Assembly (NCBI RefSeq): GCF_023509825.1
Contig: NZ_JAKQXY010000001.1
Location: 434,001 to 498,000, forward strand
Direction: 5' to 3'
Length of the DNA stretch: 64,000 bases
Source of the DNA: Spiroplasma attinicola
GTDB taxonomy: Bacteria > Bacillota_I > Bacilli_A > Mycoplasmatales > VBWQ01
The notes under the pieces are model-generated. The model was given only the letters and a program-made list of their open reading frames with translations, was not told where the DNA came from and ran no database searches. Position 1 is the stretch's first letter; each line of letters opens with the position of its first letter. Positions 11,571-22,554 of the stretch are shown piece after piece. The translations under genes were made by a program, and so were the position numbers.

Positions 11571-12820
11571 TTTATTTTAGATTTATTGTATTTTTGATTT
11601 CATAATTCTTGAATTGTATTACCCATGGTTTTAACTAAATCAACTACCAACGCATTACCCATACAAAAATATCTAAATCTTTCTGGCATATTAGTATTTG
11701 TTCAATTATCTGGAAAACCATTAATTCTTTCTGTTTCAATTGGAGTTAAAAATCTTATCTTTTTATTTAATGAATCATTTATTATATGTGAAGAGCGATT
11801 AATTGTACCTTCACTTGTTAACATTGTTCTTGCAGGTGCATCAATTCTATCAGGAAATGACATTTGTCCTTCTGAATAATAATATTTTTCTCCATTAGGT
11901 TTTTTTCTTTCAATTTGTTTTCTATCTTTTAATAACTTAATTTTTTCATATTGTTTATCATTTAAAAAATATTTTTTATCAACTTTAGTTTTAATGATAA
12001 TATCTTTTAATAATTTTATTTTTTTATTATCAATATTTGGAATGCTTTTGGTTGTAAAAATTTTTGAATCAATCATACAACCGCTATTTTCGAAATCAAA
12101 TTGAAAATTTTTAGATATATCTGATAAATTATCATATTTTTCTTTTATATCTATTGTTTTAATATCTTCTGGATTCAGTTTATTATTAATTGCAAAATTT
12201 TTTGCAAAAAATCCTTTTTCTTGCATTAGATTAATAGCTGTTGAAATATCATTATTTTTAATTTTTAAAAAATTAAGATTTTTTTTATAAGCAAATATAA
12301 AAGTTCGTCTTCTTTTTTGTAAAAAGCCATATTCTGCAGCATTGATTACTCTTCATTCAACATAATAACCATTATCATATAAATTTCTCAAAATTAATCC
12401 AAAATCTCGACCTTTTTGTAATTTAGGTGATTTTAATAAACGATCAACATTTTCTAATAAAATCATTTTTGGTTTTTTTTCCTTAATAATTCAACTAATT
12501 TCTCATCAAAGAACACCTTTTTCACCATTAATTCCAGCAGCTTGAGTTCTAGCTACTGAATAATCTTGACATGGGAATCCCCCGACTAATAAATCAATAT
12601 TATTTGGAATATTAAATTTAGCACTTGCAATATCTTGATTAATATGATTTTTACTATAACCAAAATGTTCATTATAACAATTGAATGCATGTTGTTTTTG
12701 TTTATGAGGTTCTCATTGATTAGCTCAAATTGTTTTAAATGTAGCTTTTGAAGATTTTTCTAAACCTAATCGAAATCCTCCAACACCAGCGAATAGTTCT
12801 ACTACTTTAATTTCTTTCAT
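11534..12820 (-). CDS. DNA (cytosine-5) methyltransferase of a type II restriction system
   Basis: Transfers a methyl group from S-adenosylmethionine to C5 of cytosine in a specific site, protecting it from the divergent endonuclease. The 428-residue protein carries motif I near the N-terminus (ELFAGVGGFRLGLE), the catalytic PCQ loop (GGFPCQDYS, Cys84), ENV (motif VI), QKRRRTFI (motif VIII), a target-recognition region at ~190-330, and GNALVVDLVKTMGN (motifs IX-X). Several TGA codons encode Trp (KTIWANQWEPH). GATC specificity is inferred from the Sau3AI-like partner; the protein does not look like the Spiroplasma CG methylase M.SssI in its motif context. AAAGG lies rather far (about 13 nt) before the ATG. 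Confidence 0.92.
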
Positions 12821-12959
12821 AAATCAATGAATACCTTTCTTTAAGACTATTTGTTTATTTTTTTTATTTATATTATAATATTAATAAATTCAGTATAAAA
12901 GATCAAGGGAAATTTAAATATAATTTAATTATAAATAATTTTATGGAAAGATCAAGGAT
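12821..12959. promoter_or_regulatory. Divergent promoter region between methyltransferase and endonuclease
   Basis: Short, very AT-rich spacer that must hold both promoters. A TATAAT at 12919-12924 points to the endonuclease operon, and a TATAAT-like box on the minus strand near 12870-12880 points to the methyltransferase. Two near-identical 10-base direct repeats, AAGATCAAGG at about 12899-12908 and 12949-12958, each contain one GATC. One lies just upstream of the predicted -10 box, the other next to the start codon. Confidence 0.55.
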
Positions 12960-14360
12960 ATGGCATTAATGGAATTGGAAACAGAAGAACAAGTTATTAA
13001 AATGGCTGAATCTTTAAAAAATAAATCAGTAAATCAGATTATTAAAGAAATAAAATGAATTGATAATGATGTTAATTTAGAAAATAAGGGTTATGTAGGA
13101 AATATTATAGAAAGTTATTTTGGTATTAAAAGGAATAACTTTAGTAAACCAGATTTGCATCATTTGGGAATTGAAATAAAGTCTACGCCACTTAAAAAAT
13201 TAAAAAATAAAGAAGATTTTTCGATAAAAGAACGGATGGTTTTAAATATTATTAATTTTAATCAAGAAAATTTAAATGATTTTTATCAATCTTCTTTCTT
13301 TAAAAAAAATAAAAAGATTTTAATGGTTTATTATTTATTTAATGATGAAATTTTAGATAAAGATTATTTTATTCATAATTTTATTTACCATGATTTATCA
13401 AAGATTCCTTTAAATGATTTAAATATTATTAAAAACGATTGGCAGATAATTGCAAATAAAATTAAAATGGGCAAAGCACATCAATTATCTGAAAGATTAA
13501 CTAAGTATTTAGGAGCTTGTCCAAAAGGTAATACAAAAAATGATAGTTTAATTAATCAACCTTTTTCTGATATTAAAGCTATGAGGCGAGCTTATAGTTT
13601 TAAACCTCATTATTTGAAATATTTACTAATAAAAGACGAATATAAAGATAAATTACCAAGATTGAATATTATTGAAAATAAAAGTGTAATTAATTTTGTT
13701 TTTCAAAAAATTGTTCCCTTTATTAATTTAAATGTTAAAGAATTATGCAAAAAATTTAATATAAATTATAAAAGGAAAGATGTTAATTATGCACTTTTAA
13801 AAAGTATTTTTAATGTTAAAAATTTTAATTATATTGAAGAATTCTTAAAAGAAAATATTAAAATTCGCACTTATACGATTAAATCTAATAATACAATTCA
13901 AGAAGAATTTCCTTTTAATTTAGTAAATCCATATGAATTTGAAAATAATAATGAAATTTCTTTTTATGATTCTGAACTATATAACTATTTTATTAATACT
14001 AAATTTATTTTTATTGGCTTTAAAAAAGATGAAAATAATACTTATATTTCAAAAATATCATCTTTTGAATTTCCTGAAACAAATATTAATGATTTAAAAT
14101 TATTATGAGAAGATACAAGAAAAAAATTTCAAGGCGATATTGTTATAAGTATAAAAAAAACTAAAAATGGAAAACTTAAAACAATTAATAATTTAATTTC
14201 TAAAAAAGATGGATATATTGGTCATATTAGACCAAAAGCACAAGATAGAAATAATCAATATTTAATACCTTGTGGCAAAAAAATTACTAGACAATGTTAT
14301 TGATTAAATAAAGAGTTTGTTCAAAAATATTTTAAAGATTTAACCGAAGAATTAAATTAA
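12960..14360 (+). CDS. Sau3AI/MutH-family type II restriction endonuclease
   Basis: Cuts DNA at a short site, probably GATC as in Sau3AI. The 466-residue length is close to Sau3AI. The N-terminal MutH-like nuclease has KGYVGNIIESYFG, the catalytic Asp65 and Glu72-x-Lys74 (PDLHHLGIEIKSTP), IKERMVLNI, and the family signature GKAHQLSERLTKYLGACPKG at about 171-190. The C-terminal DNA-binding half has GHIRPKAQ and CYWLN, as in the non-catalytic Sau3AI domain. Start codon is uncertain: ATG 12960 or 12969 (AAGGA at 12954-12958 favours the latter). It is divergent from the methyltransferase and leads a three-gene operon. Confidence 0.9.
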
Positions 14361-14387
14361 AAATTTTTGGATAAATAGGGGGATAAA

Positions 14388-15680
14388 ATGGAAAAAGAAA
14401 ATTATATTTTTAAAGCAAGAGAAAATATAGAAAACATATTATTTAATAATAAGCCTATTCAAACTGGAATAACTGTTCAAGTTTTTCCAAATAAAACTTT
14501 TGATGTTTATGAAGTACCTTTAGAATTTTTAAAATTTAATCCATATAATGATCGGATAGCTTCATATATTAAAAGTTATGAATTTGAAAATAGTCATTTT
14601 GATATGGATTGACTTTCAGAAAAAGGACAAACAATTATTTCTGATTTTTTATGAGAATCAGATATTATAAATAATAAAAAAACTGAGGATGATATTAAGC
14701 AAAATAAACAGCATACTTTTGCGATTATTAATAAAAATGGTTTAGTAATTGATGGTAATCGCCGTCTTTGTATACTAAGAAAAATATGTTCTGAATTAAA
14801 TTATCAATCTTCTAATATTGATTTTTTTAATAAATTAAAAACTATTGTTCTTGATGATTCTTTTTCTGAAATTGAAATTATGAGATTAGAAACAGCAATT
14901 CAAATGGGACAAGATGAAAAGTTAGATTATCAAGCAATTGAAAAGTATTTAAAAGTTAATAAATTATTACAAAAAGGCTTTAAAGAAGAAGAAATTGCTG
15001 CTTTAATGAAGAAAAAAGTAAAAGATATTGAAAATTACAAAAAAATATTTTCTTTAATGGAAAATTATTTAAATTATATTGAAGCACCTAATCAATTTCA
15101 TTTTATTAGAAAATCTGAAGACCATTTTATTAATTTAAGCGCAACATTAGAAGCAATGAAAAGTAATAAATATCAAAGTGATTGAAAATATGATTTAACA
15201 GATGTATATGAATTTCAAAATATTGCATTTAATTATATTAGAATTGGATATGAAGGTAAGAAATTTCGAAAATTATTAGGAACACCGAATCCAAGAACTA
15301 AAGGAACAAAAAAGTCTTTATTTTCAAATGAAAAAAGTTGAAATGAATTTAGTAAAGTTATTAAAGATCTTAATGATCGAGCAGAAAAAATTATTACTCA
15401 AAGAAGTGATTTAATAGATAAAAAAGATATAGAAGAATGTTATAAAAAAGAAACTCATACAGATTTTGATAATTATTTAGAATTGGAAACTAATATTTTA
15501 TCGATTACTAGTAAACGTTTTAAAGGCGAAGATTTGATGCATACAGCCTATGAGTATATTAACCAAATAAATGAAATTTTTGAAGAAACTAATATTACAC
15601 CTAATTTTAAGAAAAATTTTAAAAAAATTAAGGAATTAATAGTAGAAATTGATGAAAAACTTTTACAGGGAGAAAATTAG
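14388..15680 (+). CDS. ParB-like protein encoded in the restriction operon
   Basis: A 430-residue protein that I cannot assign to a named family beyond the ParB/sulfiredoxin-like fold. FDVYEVPLEFLKFNPYNDRI (about 45-64) resembles ParB box I; LVIDGNRRL (Asp122-Gly-Asn-Arg-Arg) resembles the GERR box; and the segment around LLQKGFKEEEIAALMKKKV (~205-225) looks like the helix-turn-helix that follows in ParB. The C-terminal half is Lys-rich and helical. It starts 27 bp after the endonuclease stop with a GGGG site, and the helicase starts 1 bp after its stop, so all three are translated from one message. A site-specific DNA-loading or nuclease-regulating role is inferred only. Confidence 0.7.
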
Positions 15681-15681
15681 G

Positions 15682-17715
15682 ATGCTTACTATTAGTCAAA
15701 GTGATGGAAATTATATTGTTATTGGAAATATTAAAGTTTTATCTAAAAATGATGAAAAAAAATTATTTAGCTTTTTACAATTAGATTCAAATATTTTTCA
15801 AAATGTTAAAAGAACAGAAAATGAAATATCTTTTTCAGCTGAAAGTTTAAATAAATCTCTTAATCAACTTGAAAAATATCTTCAAAAGCAAAATATTAAT
15901 GATTTTGAATTTGATAAAAATATTTCAAATTTTAAAAAGCAATTAAAAAATGATGAAAAAAAATTAAATGATTTAAGAAAAATTGGTAGTAATCTAAAAA
16001 TAGGACAGAATATTTCAGAAGAATTTGAATTAGAATATAATGAATTTAAGAAATTTTGTGAAGTTAGTTTTCCACAAAATCATATTCCATATGAAAATCA
16101 AATTAAAAGTGCTTTTTTTCACTTAAAAATGGAAAAATCTTGTAATTTCTCTGCACCTGGTACAGGTAAAACAACAATAGTTTATACTTTATTTAGTTGA
16201 TTAAAAAATAAAAGAAATGAAGTAGATGCAATATTTATTATTGGACCAGTTTCTTCTTTACTTTCTTGAAAACATGAATATCAAGAATGTTTTGGGCGAA
16301 CTCCTAGTTCGACTGATTTTAATTTAAAAACTTTTAGAAGAGAGCTTAATATTGCTAATCCTCATAATACAAAAGATATAATTTATTTTTTAAATTATGA
16401 AAAAGTAAAATCTTGTAAAAAGGAATTAATTAATTTTTTTAAAAAATGAAAAATTTTATTAGTGTTAGATGAAGCACATAGAATTAAAAATCCGAAATCT
16501 CAGAGAACTAATTATTTGTCTGAAATTATAAATAATAATGAAGTAGATATTTCTTATCAAATAATTTTAACTGGAACTCCAATCCCTAATGGTTATGAAA
16601 ATTTGTATTCTTATTTTGATTTAACAAAAAGAGATGAACTACCAATTCTTTCTAAAAGTTATGAAGAGCTTAAAAAAATCAAAAATGATGATGAAAATGA
16701 AATTGATGAAGTTTTTCAACAAGTTGCACCATTTTTTTATTCATTGCGAAAAAAAGATATGGGAAACTTTAAAGAGCCTGATTATATAAAAATTTATTGT
16801 CAAATGGAAAATTTTCAATCAAAATTATTTAATACTATCAGACAACGTTTATTTGAATATTGAATTCATGATGCTGATCAAAAAATAAATTTGGAATTTT
16901 ATCGAAGTAAAATCATTAGATTATTACAAATTCAAACTGATATTAGAATGATTTTAAGGCCTGTTAATGATATTATTTTACAATTAAATGATTCCAATTC
17001 AGATGATTTTTTAGAAGAAGCAAATAATAAATTAAAAGAAACTTTAGAAAAAAAATCTTTTGATGCAGATATGAAGGAATTAAAATTAAGTATTAATACT
17101 TCAGAAATTAAAAATGCAATTGAAAAATATAATAAGGAAGGTAAGATTCCTGATAAATACATTGAATTATTATCTAAAGTAAAAGAGTTAATAAAACATA
17201 ATGAAAAAGTTGTAATTTGATCTAGTTGAATTTATTGTATTAAAGAAATTTCAATTCTTTTAAATAAAGAGGGAATTGATTATGGTTTATTATATGGTGG
17301 CGTTTCATATGATAAACGTGAAGAATATATTGAAACTTTTAATAAAAATAGTCGTGAATTAATGGTTTTAGTGGCTAATCCAGCTTCTGTTGGAGAATCA
17401 ATTTCTTTGCATAAAGTTTGTCAAAATGCTATTTATTTTGATATTAATTATAATGTTACTAATCATTTTCAATCAAAAGATAGAATTCATAGAGTTGGTA
17501 TGCCAGAAGGTAAAGAGCAAGTGACATATTATTATTTATTATCTAAAGATTCTATGGAAGAAAATGTTCTTAATCATATTCAAAAAAAAGAACAAGCAAT
17601 GAATAATTTTTTAGATAAGAATAATAATTTATTTAACTTTAAAGATAGTGACTTTAATAATTTTATGCCAAATATTGAAGATATAAAAGAAACATTAAAA
17701 GAAGAAAAGCAATAA
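15682..17715 (+). CDS. SNF2-type DEAD/H helicase of the restriction cluster
   Basis: ATP-dependent DNA translocase or helicase, 677 residues. After ~140 Lys-rich residues, motif I is SAPGTGKTT (~158-165), motif II is DEAH at 263-266 (LDEAHRIKN, typical of SNF2 proteins), motif III is LTGTPIPNG, and the second RecA domain has LVANPASVGESISLH and a motif VI-like QSKDRIHRVG. The chosen ATG lies 1 bp after the previous stop with CAGGGAG 9 nt upstream. Multiple Trp are TGA. No nuclease domain is visible. Gene spacing indicates it works with the Sau3AI-like nuclease and ParB-like protein. The whole operon is even more AT-rich than the housekeeping genes beside it, suggesting horizontal gain. Confidence 0.88.
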
Positions 17716-17799
17716 TAAAAATTTTATTATGTAAGATAACAGAGATATTTGAGACAAATTATTGCTAATATTTTATAGTTATTATAGAATTTATTATGA

Positions 17800-17899
17800 A
17801 AGACCTATAAAACGCGATTTGGTTTAAATCCGACGATCTAACCTGCATGTGTTGCGGGGCTATTATAGGCGAAAAGAGATGCAAACATCTCTTTTTTAT
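17800..17899 (+). ncRNA. Unidentified structured RNA with its own terminator, upstream of ychF
   Basis: An unusually GC-rich island in AT-rich surroundings. An outer stem CCTATAA (17804-17810) with TTATAGG (17863-17869) encloses two hairpins: GATTT/AAATC (17816-17820 with 17826-17830) and CCTGCA/TGCGGG (17842-17847 with 17853-17858). A third hairpin, AAGAGATG/CATCTCTT (17874-17881 with 17886-17893), followed by six T, is an intrinsic terminator. It could be a free small RNA of about 100 nt or a riboswitch-like attenuator of ychF, which starts 52 bp after the T-run. It does not match the signal recognition particle RNA, tmRNA, or any riboswitch class I know by sequence. Confidence 0.65.
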
Positions 17900-17950
17900 T
17901 TTCGCTTTTTATGTTAGCATAGTATAAGTAAATATATTAAAGGAGTACAA

Positions 17951-19048
17951 ATGTTAAAAGCAGGTATTGTTGGTTTACCTAATGTTGGTAAGTCAACACT
18001 TTTTAAAGCGCTTACTAATTCCCAAGTGCTAATTGAAAATTATCCTTTTGCGACAATTAAACCAAATATTGCAACTTGTATTGTTAATGATCCAAGAATT
18101 AATGATTTAGTTACAATTTTTCAACCAACAAAAGTAGTACCAACAGTTTTAGAGTTACATGATATTGCTGGTTTAGTAAAGGGAGCAAGTAAAGGTCAAG
18201 GTTTGGGTAATCAATTTTTAGCTAATATTAGAGAAGTTGATGCCATTTGCCAAGTAATTCGTTGCTTTGAAGATAATAACATTACTCATGTTGCCAATAA
18301 GATTGATTCTGTTGCTGACTTTGAAGTAATTGAATTAGAATTAATTTTTGCTGACCAAGAAGTAATTAAAAATCGTTTAGAACGAGTTGAAAAAAAAGCC
18401 AAGTCTATTAATGATAAAATACTTTTAGCAGAAATTGCTTTATTAAAGAAAATTAATCAATCATTAGATCAGGGAATTGCTGTTCGTGATCAAAAATTAG
18501 ATGAAGCAGAAAAATTAATTATTAAACCATTTAACTTTTTAACAATTAAACCGTTAATTTTAATTGCTAATATTGCTGAAAGTGATTTAAATAAAAAAGA
18601 AAATCATTATCTTGAAACTTTAAAAGCTTATGCTAAGAAAAAAAATTTAGCAGTAATTGCTGTTTGTGCTAAAGTTGAGAGTGAAATTTCAGAATTTGAT
18701 GAAGCAGAAAAAAAAGAATATTTAGCAATGTTGAATGTTCCAATGTCTGGTATTGATCAAATTGTCTTAGCGACTTATAAATTACTTAATTTAGCAACTT
18801 TTTTTACGGCAGGACCAAAAGAAGTTCACGCATGAACTTTTATTCAGGGAATGAAAGCACCAGAGTGTGCTGGAATTATTCATACTGATTTTATGAAAGG
18901 TTTTATTCGTGTTGAAGTTTATAATTATCAAGATTTAATTGCTTTTGGTAATGAAAAAAAAGTTAAAGATGGTGGTAAATTAAGAGTTGAAGGTAAAACT
19001 TATGAAATGCAAGATGGTGATATATGCTATTTCCGTTTCAATGTTTAA
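17951..19048 (+). CDS. ychF: Redox- and ribosome-associated ATPase YchF (Obg family)
   Basis: Universal P-loop ATPase of the Obg family (365 residues). [15 protein letters not shown] is the G1 motif; FATIKPN and [20 protein letters not shown] are the switch regions. The NKxD motif is degenerate, which underlies ATP rather than GTP preference in this family. A helical arm and the C-terminal TGS domain (from about [11 protein letters not shown] to the end) follow. AAGGAG lies just upstream of the ATG. It follows the structured RNA and terminator at 17800-17899, which may regulate it. Confidence 0.95.
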
Positions 19049-19150
19049 TTAAATTAAAAAAAGATTTTTTTGTCAATTTTAATAATTGTTATAAAATATA
19101 GTAAATAATTTATTTTTTTCAAAAAAATAATATAAAGGAGTAATATGTAA

Positions 19151-19648
19151 ATGTCGAACAAAAATAATCAAATTGAATATAATAAAGAGCGTGAAGCTTA
19201 TGTTCCTCACGATACTAAGTTGAAAGATCCAGTCTTTAAAAAATTAAAACAAGGACGAATGATGCTATTTATTTCATCAATTGTTCATCTTGGAGCTTGT
19301 GCTGTTTTCTTAATCTTACTATTAGTAGGTTTAATTTCTGGTAAAGAATTAACAATTCTTGGATTAACTAAATATCAAACAATTTTAGCTTTATGTTATG
19401 TTGGTATTTCAGTTTTAATTGATATTTTAGCTTTTCTTTTACCAGCTAGAAAAGCAAAGAAAAAGAATTATTTCCGAATTATTGCTATTTTAACTTTAAT
19501 TCTTTCAACTTTAATTCTTAGTGGCTCTTTTGTTTTTTGAGGAACACCAACTTTATTATTTTATTCAATAATTACTTTAATTGCTTGAGCATTCCAAGTA
19601 GTATCTGCAATATTTTTAATTTTAGTAGTTGAAGCACTTCCTAATTAA
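19151..19648 (+). CDS. Small four-helix membrane protein, unknown function
   Basis: 165 residues with a polar N-terminus (~40 residues) and four predicted membrane helices separated by short basic loops (PARKAKKKNYFR). AAAGGAG precedes the gene. The first of three consecutive membrane-protein genes between ychF and gltX; spacing of 8 bp to the next indicates an operon. No family recognised. The C-terminus includes two TGA-encoded Trp. Confidence 0.75.
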
Positions 19649-19656
19649 AAGGTGAA

Positions 19657-20277
19657 ATGATGGAAAACCAAAAACTTTTTTTAAATTCTAAAGCAAGCGA
19701 AAATATTAAAAAACATCGCTTTGTTCCTTATCAAGATAAAATTAGAACAGCTTATTTTGCTTATTCTGGTTTATTTTGATTCTTTGGAATTTTAGTTTTT
19801 GCTTTTAGTCTTTTTATCATTGTTAATTTAGCAGTTAATAATAAATATCAAATTAGTGGCAGTATGAAAGACATTAATATTTTTTGTACACCAATTCTTA
19901 ATATGGTTTTAGTTACTTTTTCTTGAATTTTATTATTTTTTGCACCACACAAAATTTATCATAATCCAAAAAGTAGTCTTATTATGCTTTATTTCAGTTT
20001 CTGATTTTTAGTAGTTAGTGTTCTTTTGAATAGTCAATTACAAATAACATATTCTAATCAGTATTTAGATACAGGATTTTATCATTGAATTAATCGTAGT
20101 GTCTTAATTGTTCTAGTTGTTTTAATGATATTTGCCATGTTTTTTTTGCAAATCTTTTTTTGAATTATGCGTCATAAATTTTCTTTTATGCCGAGTGATT
20201 ATGAAATTTATCGACAAAGATCAATTGATAAGAAAGCTAAAAAAGCATTAAAAAAACAAAATAAATTAAAAAAGTAA
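19657..20277 (+). CDS. Membrane protein, unknown function
   Basis: 206 residues from the ATG at 19657 (a second in-frame ATG follows directly at 19660), with AAAAGGTG just upstream. Four hydrophobic segments can be drawn (around LFWFFGILVFAFSLFIIV, MVLVTFSWILLFF, MLYFSFWFLVVSVLL and VLIVLVVLMIFAMFF) and a strongly basic cytoplasmic tail ending KKQNKLKK. It broadly resembles its upstream neighbour in layout. TGA codons read as Trp keep it open. No family recognised. Confidence 0.75.
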
Positions 20278-20341
20278 AAATCTAAATCAACAAGTAATTC
20301 TTAATAAAATGATATATTTATTCTAAGATGGGAGAATAAAT

Positions 20342-21079
20342 ATGGAAAATAAAAGTAGAATTGCTTGATTTTCAATTTTTTATATTATTTTATTTTTATT
20401 TGGTATTTATAATTTAATATTTTTAGTTATAATTTGAGAGAACCATGAATTACTTAGATTGTATTCTCAAGGATTTAAGGTAATTGGTAATAATGGTGAC
20501 AAAATATCAAGTGCTAGTTCTTTTGCGATTTATGGTCTAATAACAATTGGAACGGTTTTTGCTTTTTTTGGTATTTTAGGTGCAATTCTTAGTCAAACAT
20601 TAGTTTCAATCGCAGATACACCAAGAAAAAAGTTAGTTGGTTTAATTGTTGGTTTTACATTAGTTATTGTTGGGTTTTATTTTGGTTTTATTTCTCAATT
20701 ATTTTATTATCAATGAAATAATAGTGCAATAAAGATTGTTGAAAATTCAAGTGGAATAACTTATAATGCTAATCATTTTTATCAAAATTGACTTAATATT
20801 ATTGAAATTTGATCAGTTTTTGCCATTTTCTTAATTTTATTAATTCTTTCGATTTTTTTAATTCTTAAATTACACCAAAAAAATCTTGATTGAACAAGAC
20901 ATAATAATGCTAATCAAAAAGAAGAATTAAATTTAGAAATTACTGCTCCCTTTCCAAGTAATAGTGAATTTGATCCAAATGAAACGCAAACTATTACTTT
21001 GAATCTTGATACTACTGATAAAATAATGGCACGAAAGAAAAAGAAACAAAGAATAAAAAAACTTAAAAAAAATAAATAA
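20342..21079 (+). CDS. Membrane protein, unknown function
   Basis: 245 residues with four predicted membrane helices (residues ~8-30, ~62-85, ~98-120 and ~158-182) and a long charged C-terminal tail ending in a Lys/Arg-rich stretch (ARKKKKQR). GGGAG lies about 9 nt before the ATG. The gene sits 14 bp upstream of gltX, so it is probably co-transcribed with it. Unrecognised; together with the two genes before it, it forms a small membrane-protein cluster. Confidence 0.75.
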
Positions 21080-21093
21080 AGAATGGATGAAAA

Positions 21094-22545
21094 ATGGAAA
21101 TTCGTGTTAGATATGCTCCAAGCCCAACAGGGTATTTACATATTGGTGGAGCAAGAACCGCAATTTTTAATTACTTATTTGCCAAACATAATAATGGTAA
21201 ATTTATCGTGCGAATTGAAGATACTGATATAGCAAGAAATGTTGCTGATGGTATTGCTTCACAATTAAATAATTTACGCTGATTAGGTTTAGAAATTGAT
21301 GAAACAATTGATACTAAAGGTAGCAAATATGGCCCTTATCAACAAACTGAAAGATTAGATATTTATCGTCATTATGCTAATAAATTAATTGATGAAAATC
21401 ATGCTTATCATTGTTTTTGTACGCCAAAAATTTTAGAAGCAATGAAAAAAGCGCAAGAAAAAGCAAAGGTTCCTGCCTTTAAATATGATGGTCGTTGTGC
21501 TAAATTATCACCTTCTGAAGTTAATAAAAAATTACAAAGTAAAGTTGCTTTTGCAATTCGGTTAAAATCACCAAAACATAGAACTTTTATTGTTAATGAT
21601 ATTGTTCGTGGTGAAGTAAGTTTTAATAGTAAAGATATTGGCGATTTTGTTATTATTAAAACTAATGGTATCGCAACATATAATTTTGCTGTTGTTATTG
21701 ATGATTATTTAATGAAAATTAGTCATGTTTTTCGTGGTGCTGAGCACTTGTCAAATACACCAAGACAATTAATTGTTTATGATTATTTTAAATGAAGTGC
21801 ACCAAAATTTGGTCATTTAACTTTAATTACTAATCAAGAAGGCAAAAAATTATCAAAACGAGATGGTAGTTTAATGCAATTTATTGAACAATACCGTAAT
21901 GAAGGATATTTACCAGAAGCGCTATTCAATTTTATTAGTTTATTAGGGTGAAATCCTCATGAAGAACGGGAAATCTTTTCTAAAGCAGAATTAATTAAGA
22001 TTTTTAATAGTGATTATTTTAGTAAGTCACCAGGAATGTTTGATATTAAAAAATTATTATGAGTTAATAATCATTATATTAAAGAACTTTCTGAAGCAAA
22101 ATATTTAGATTTAGTTACTCCTTTTGTTAAAAAAGCGTATGATTGAAATAGTAGACCTGAAACTTGATGAAAAGAATTACTATTGATTTACCAAAAACAA
22201 TTAATGTATGGTGCTGAAATTACTCAGCTAATTAAATTCTTTTTAGAAGATAAAACAACTTTAACAAAAGATAGTCAAGAATTTTTGAAAAATAATTCTA
22301 CTTCATCACAACTTGTAATAAAAGTTTTTAGTCAAAAGATTAACCAACTTGATGATTGAAATGAAGAAAAGATTCATGATGTTATTAATCAAGTTAAAAG
22401 TGAAACAAAGATTTCTGGTAAATTATTATTTATGACAATTCGGATTGCTTGTTCTCGACAAACAAGTGGTCCAGAATTACCAAAGACAATTAAATTATTA
22501 GGGAAAAAGAATATTTTAACAAATATTAAAGATTTAAAATTTTAG
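21094..22545 (+). CDS. gltX: Glutamyl-tRNA synthetase
   Basis: Class I aminoacyl-tRNA synthetase charging tRNA-Glu (483 residues). The HIGH motif appears as [15 protein letters not shown] and the KMSKS loop as [15 protein letters not shown] and RFEDTD-like VRIEDTD segments are typical. TGA is read as Trp at LRWLGLEID and LLGWNPHE. In low-GC bacteria lacking GlnRS it would also charge tRNA-Gln for amidation by GatCAB; that is known of the group, not visible here. Confidence 0.97.
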
Positions 22546-22554
22546 GGGTTAATT

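Noticed and set aside
6780-11600. Replication origin or parS sites near mnmG-rsmG-parAB.
   Set aside because: By eye I found no TGTTTCACGTGAAACA-like palindrome and no cluster of DnaA boxes; gene order alone is not enough.
11625-11879. An 84-codon plus-strand frame in the methyltransferase region.
   Set aside because: It is the shadow of the conserved methyltransferase C-terminal part, which reads clearly on the minus strand.
17800-17899. tRNA or SRP RNA gene, because GGTTTAAATCC recalls a tRNA T-arm.
   Set aside because: No cloverleaf or acceptor end can be drawn and the SRP GGAAG loop is missing; kept as an unclassified structured RNA.
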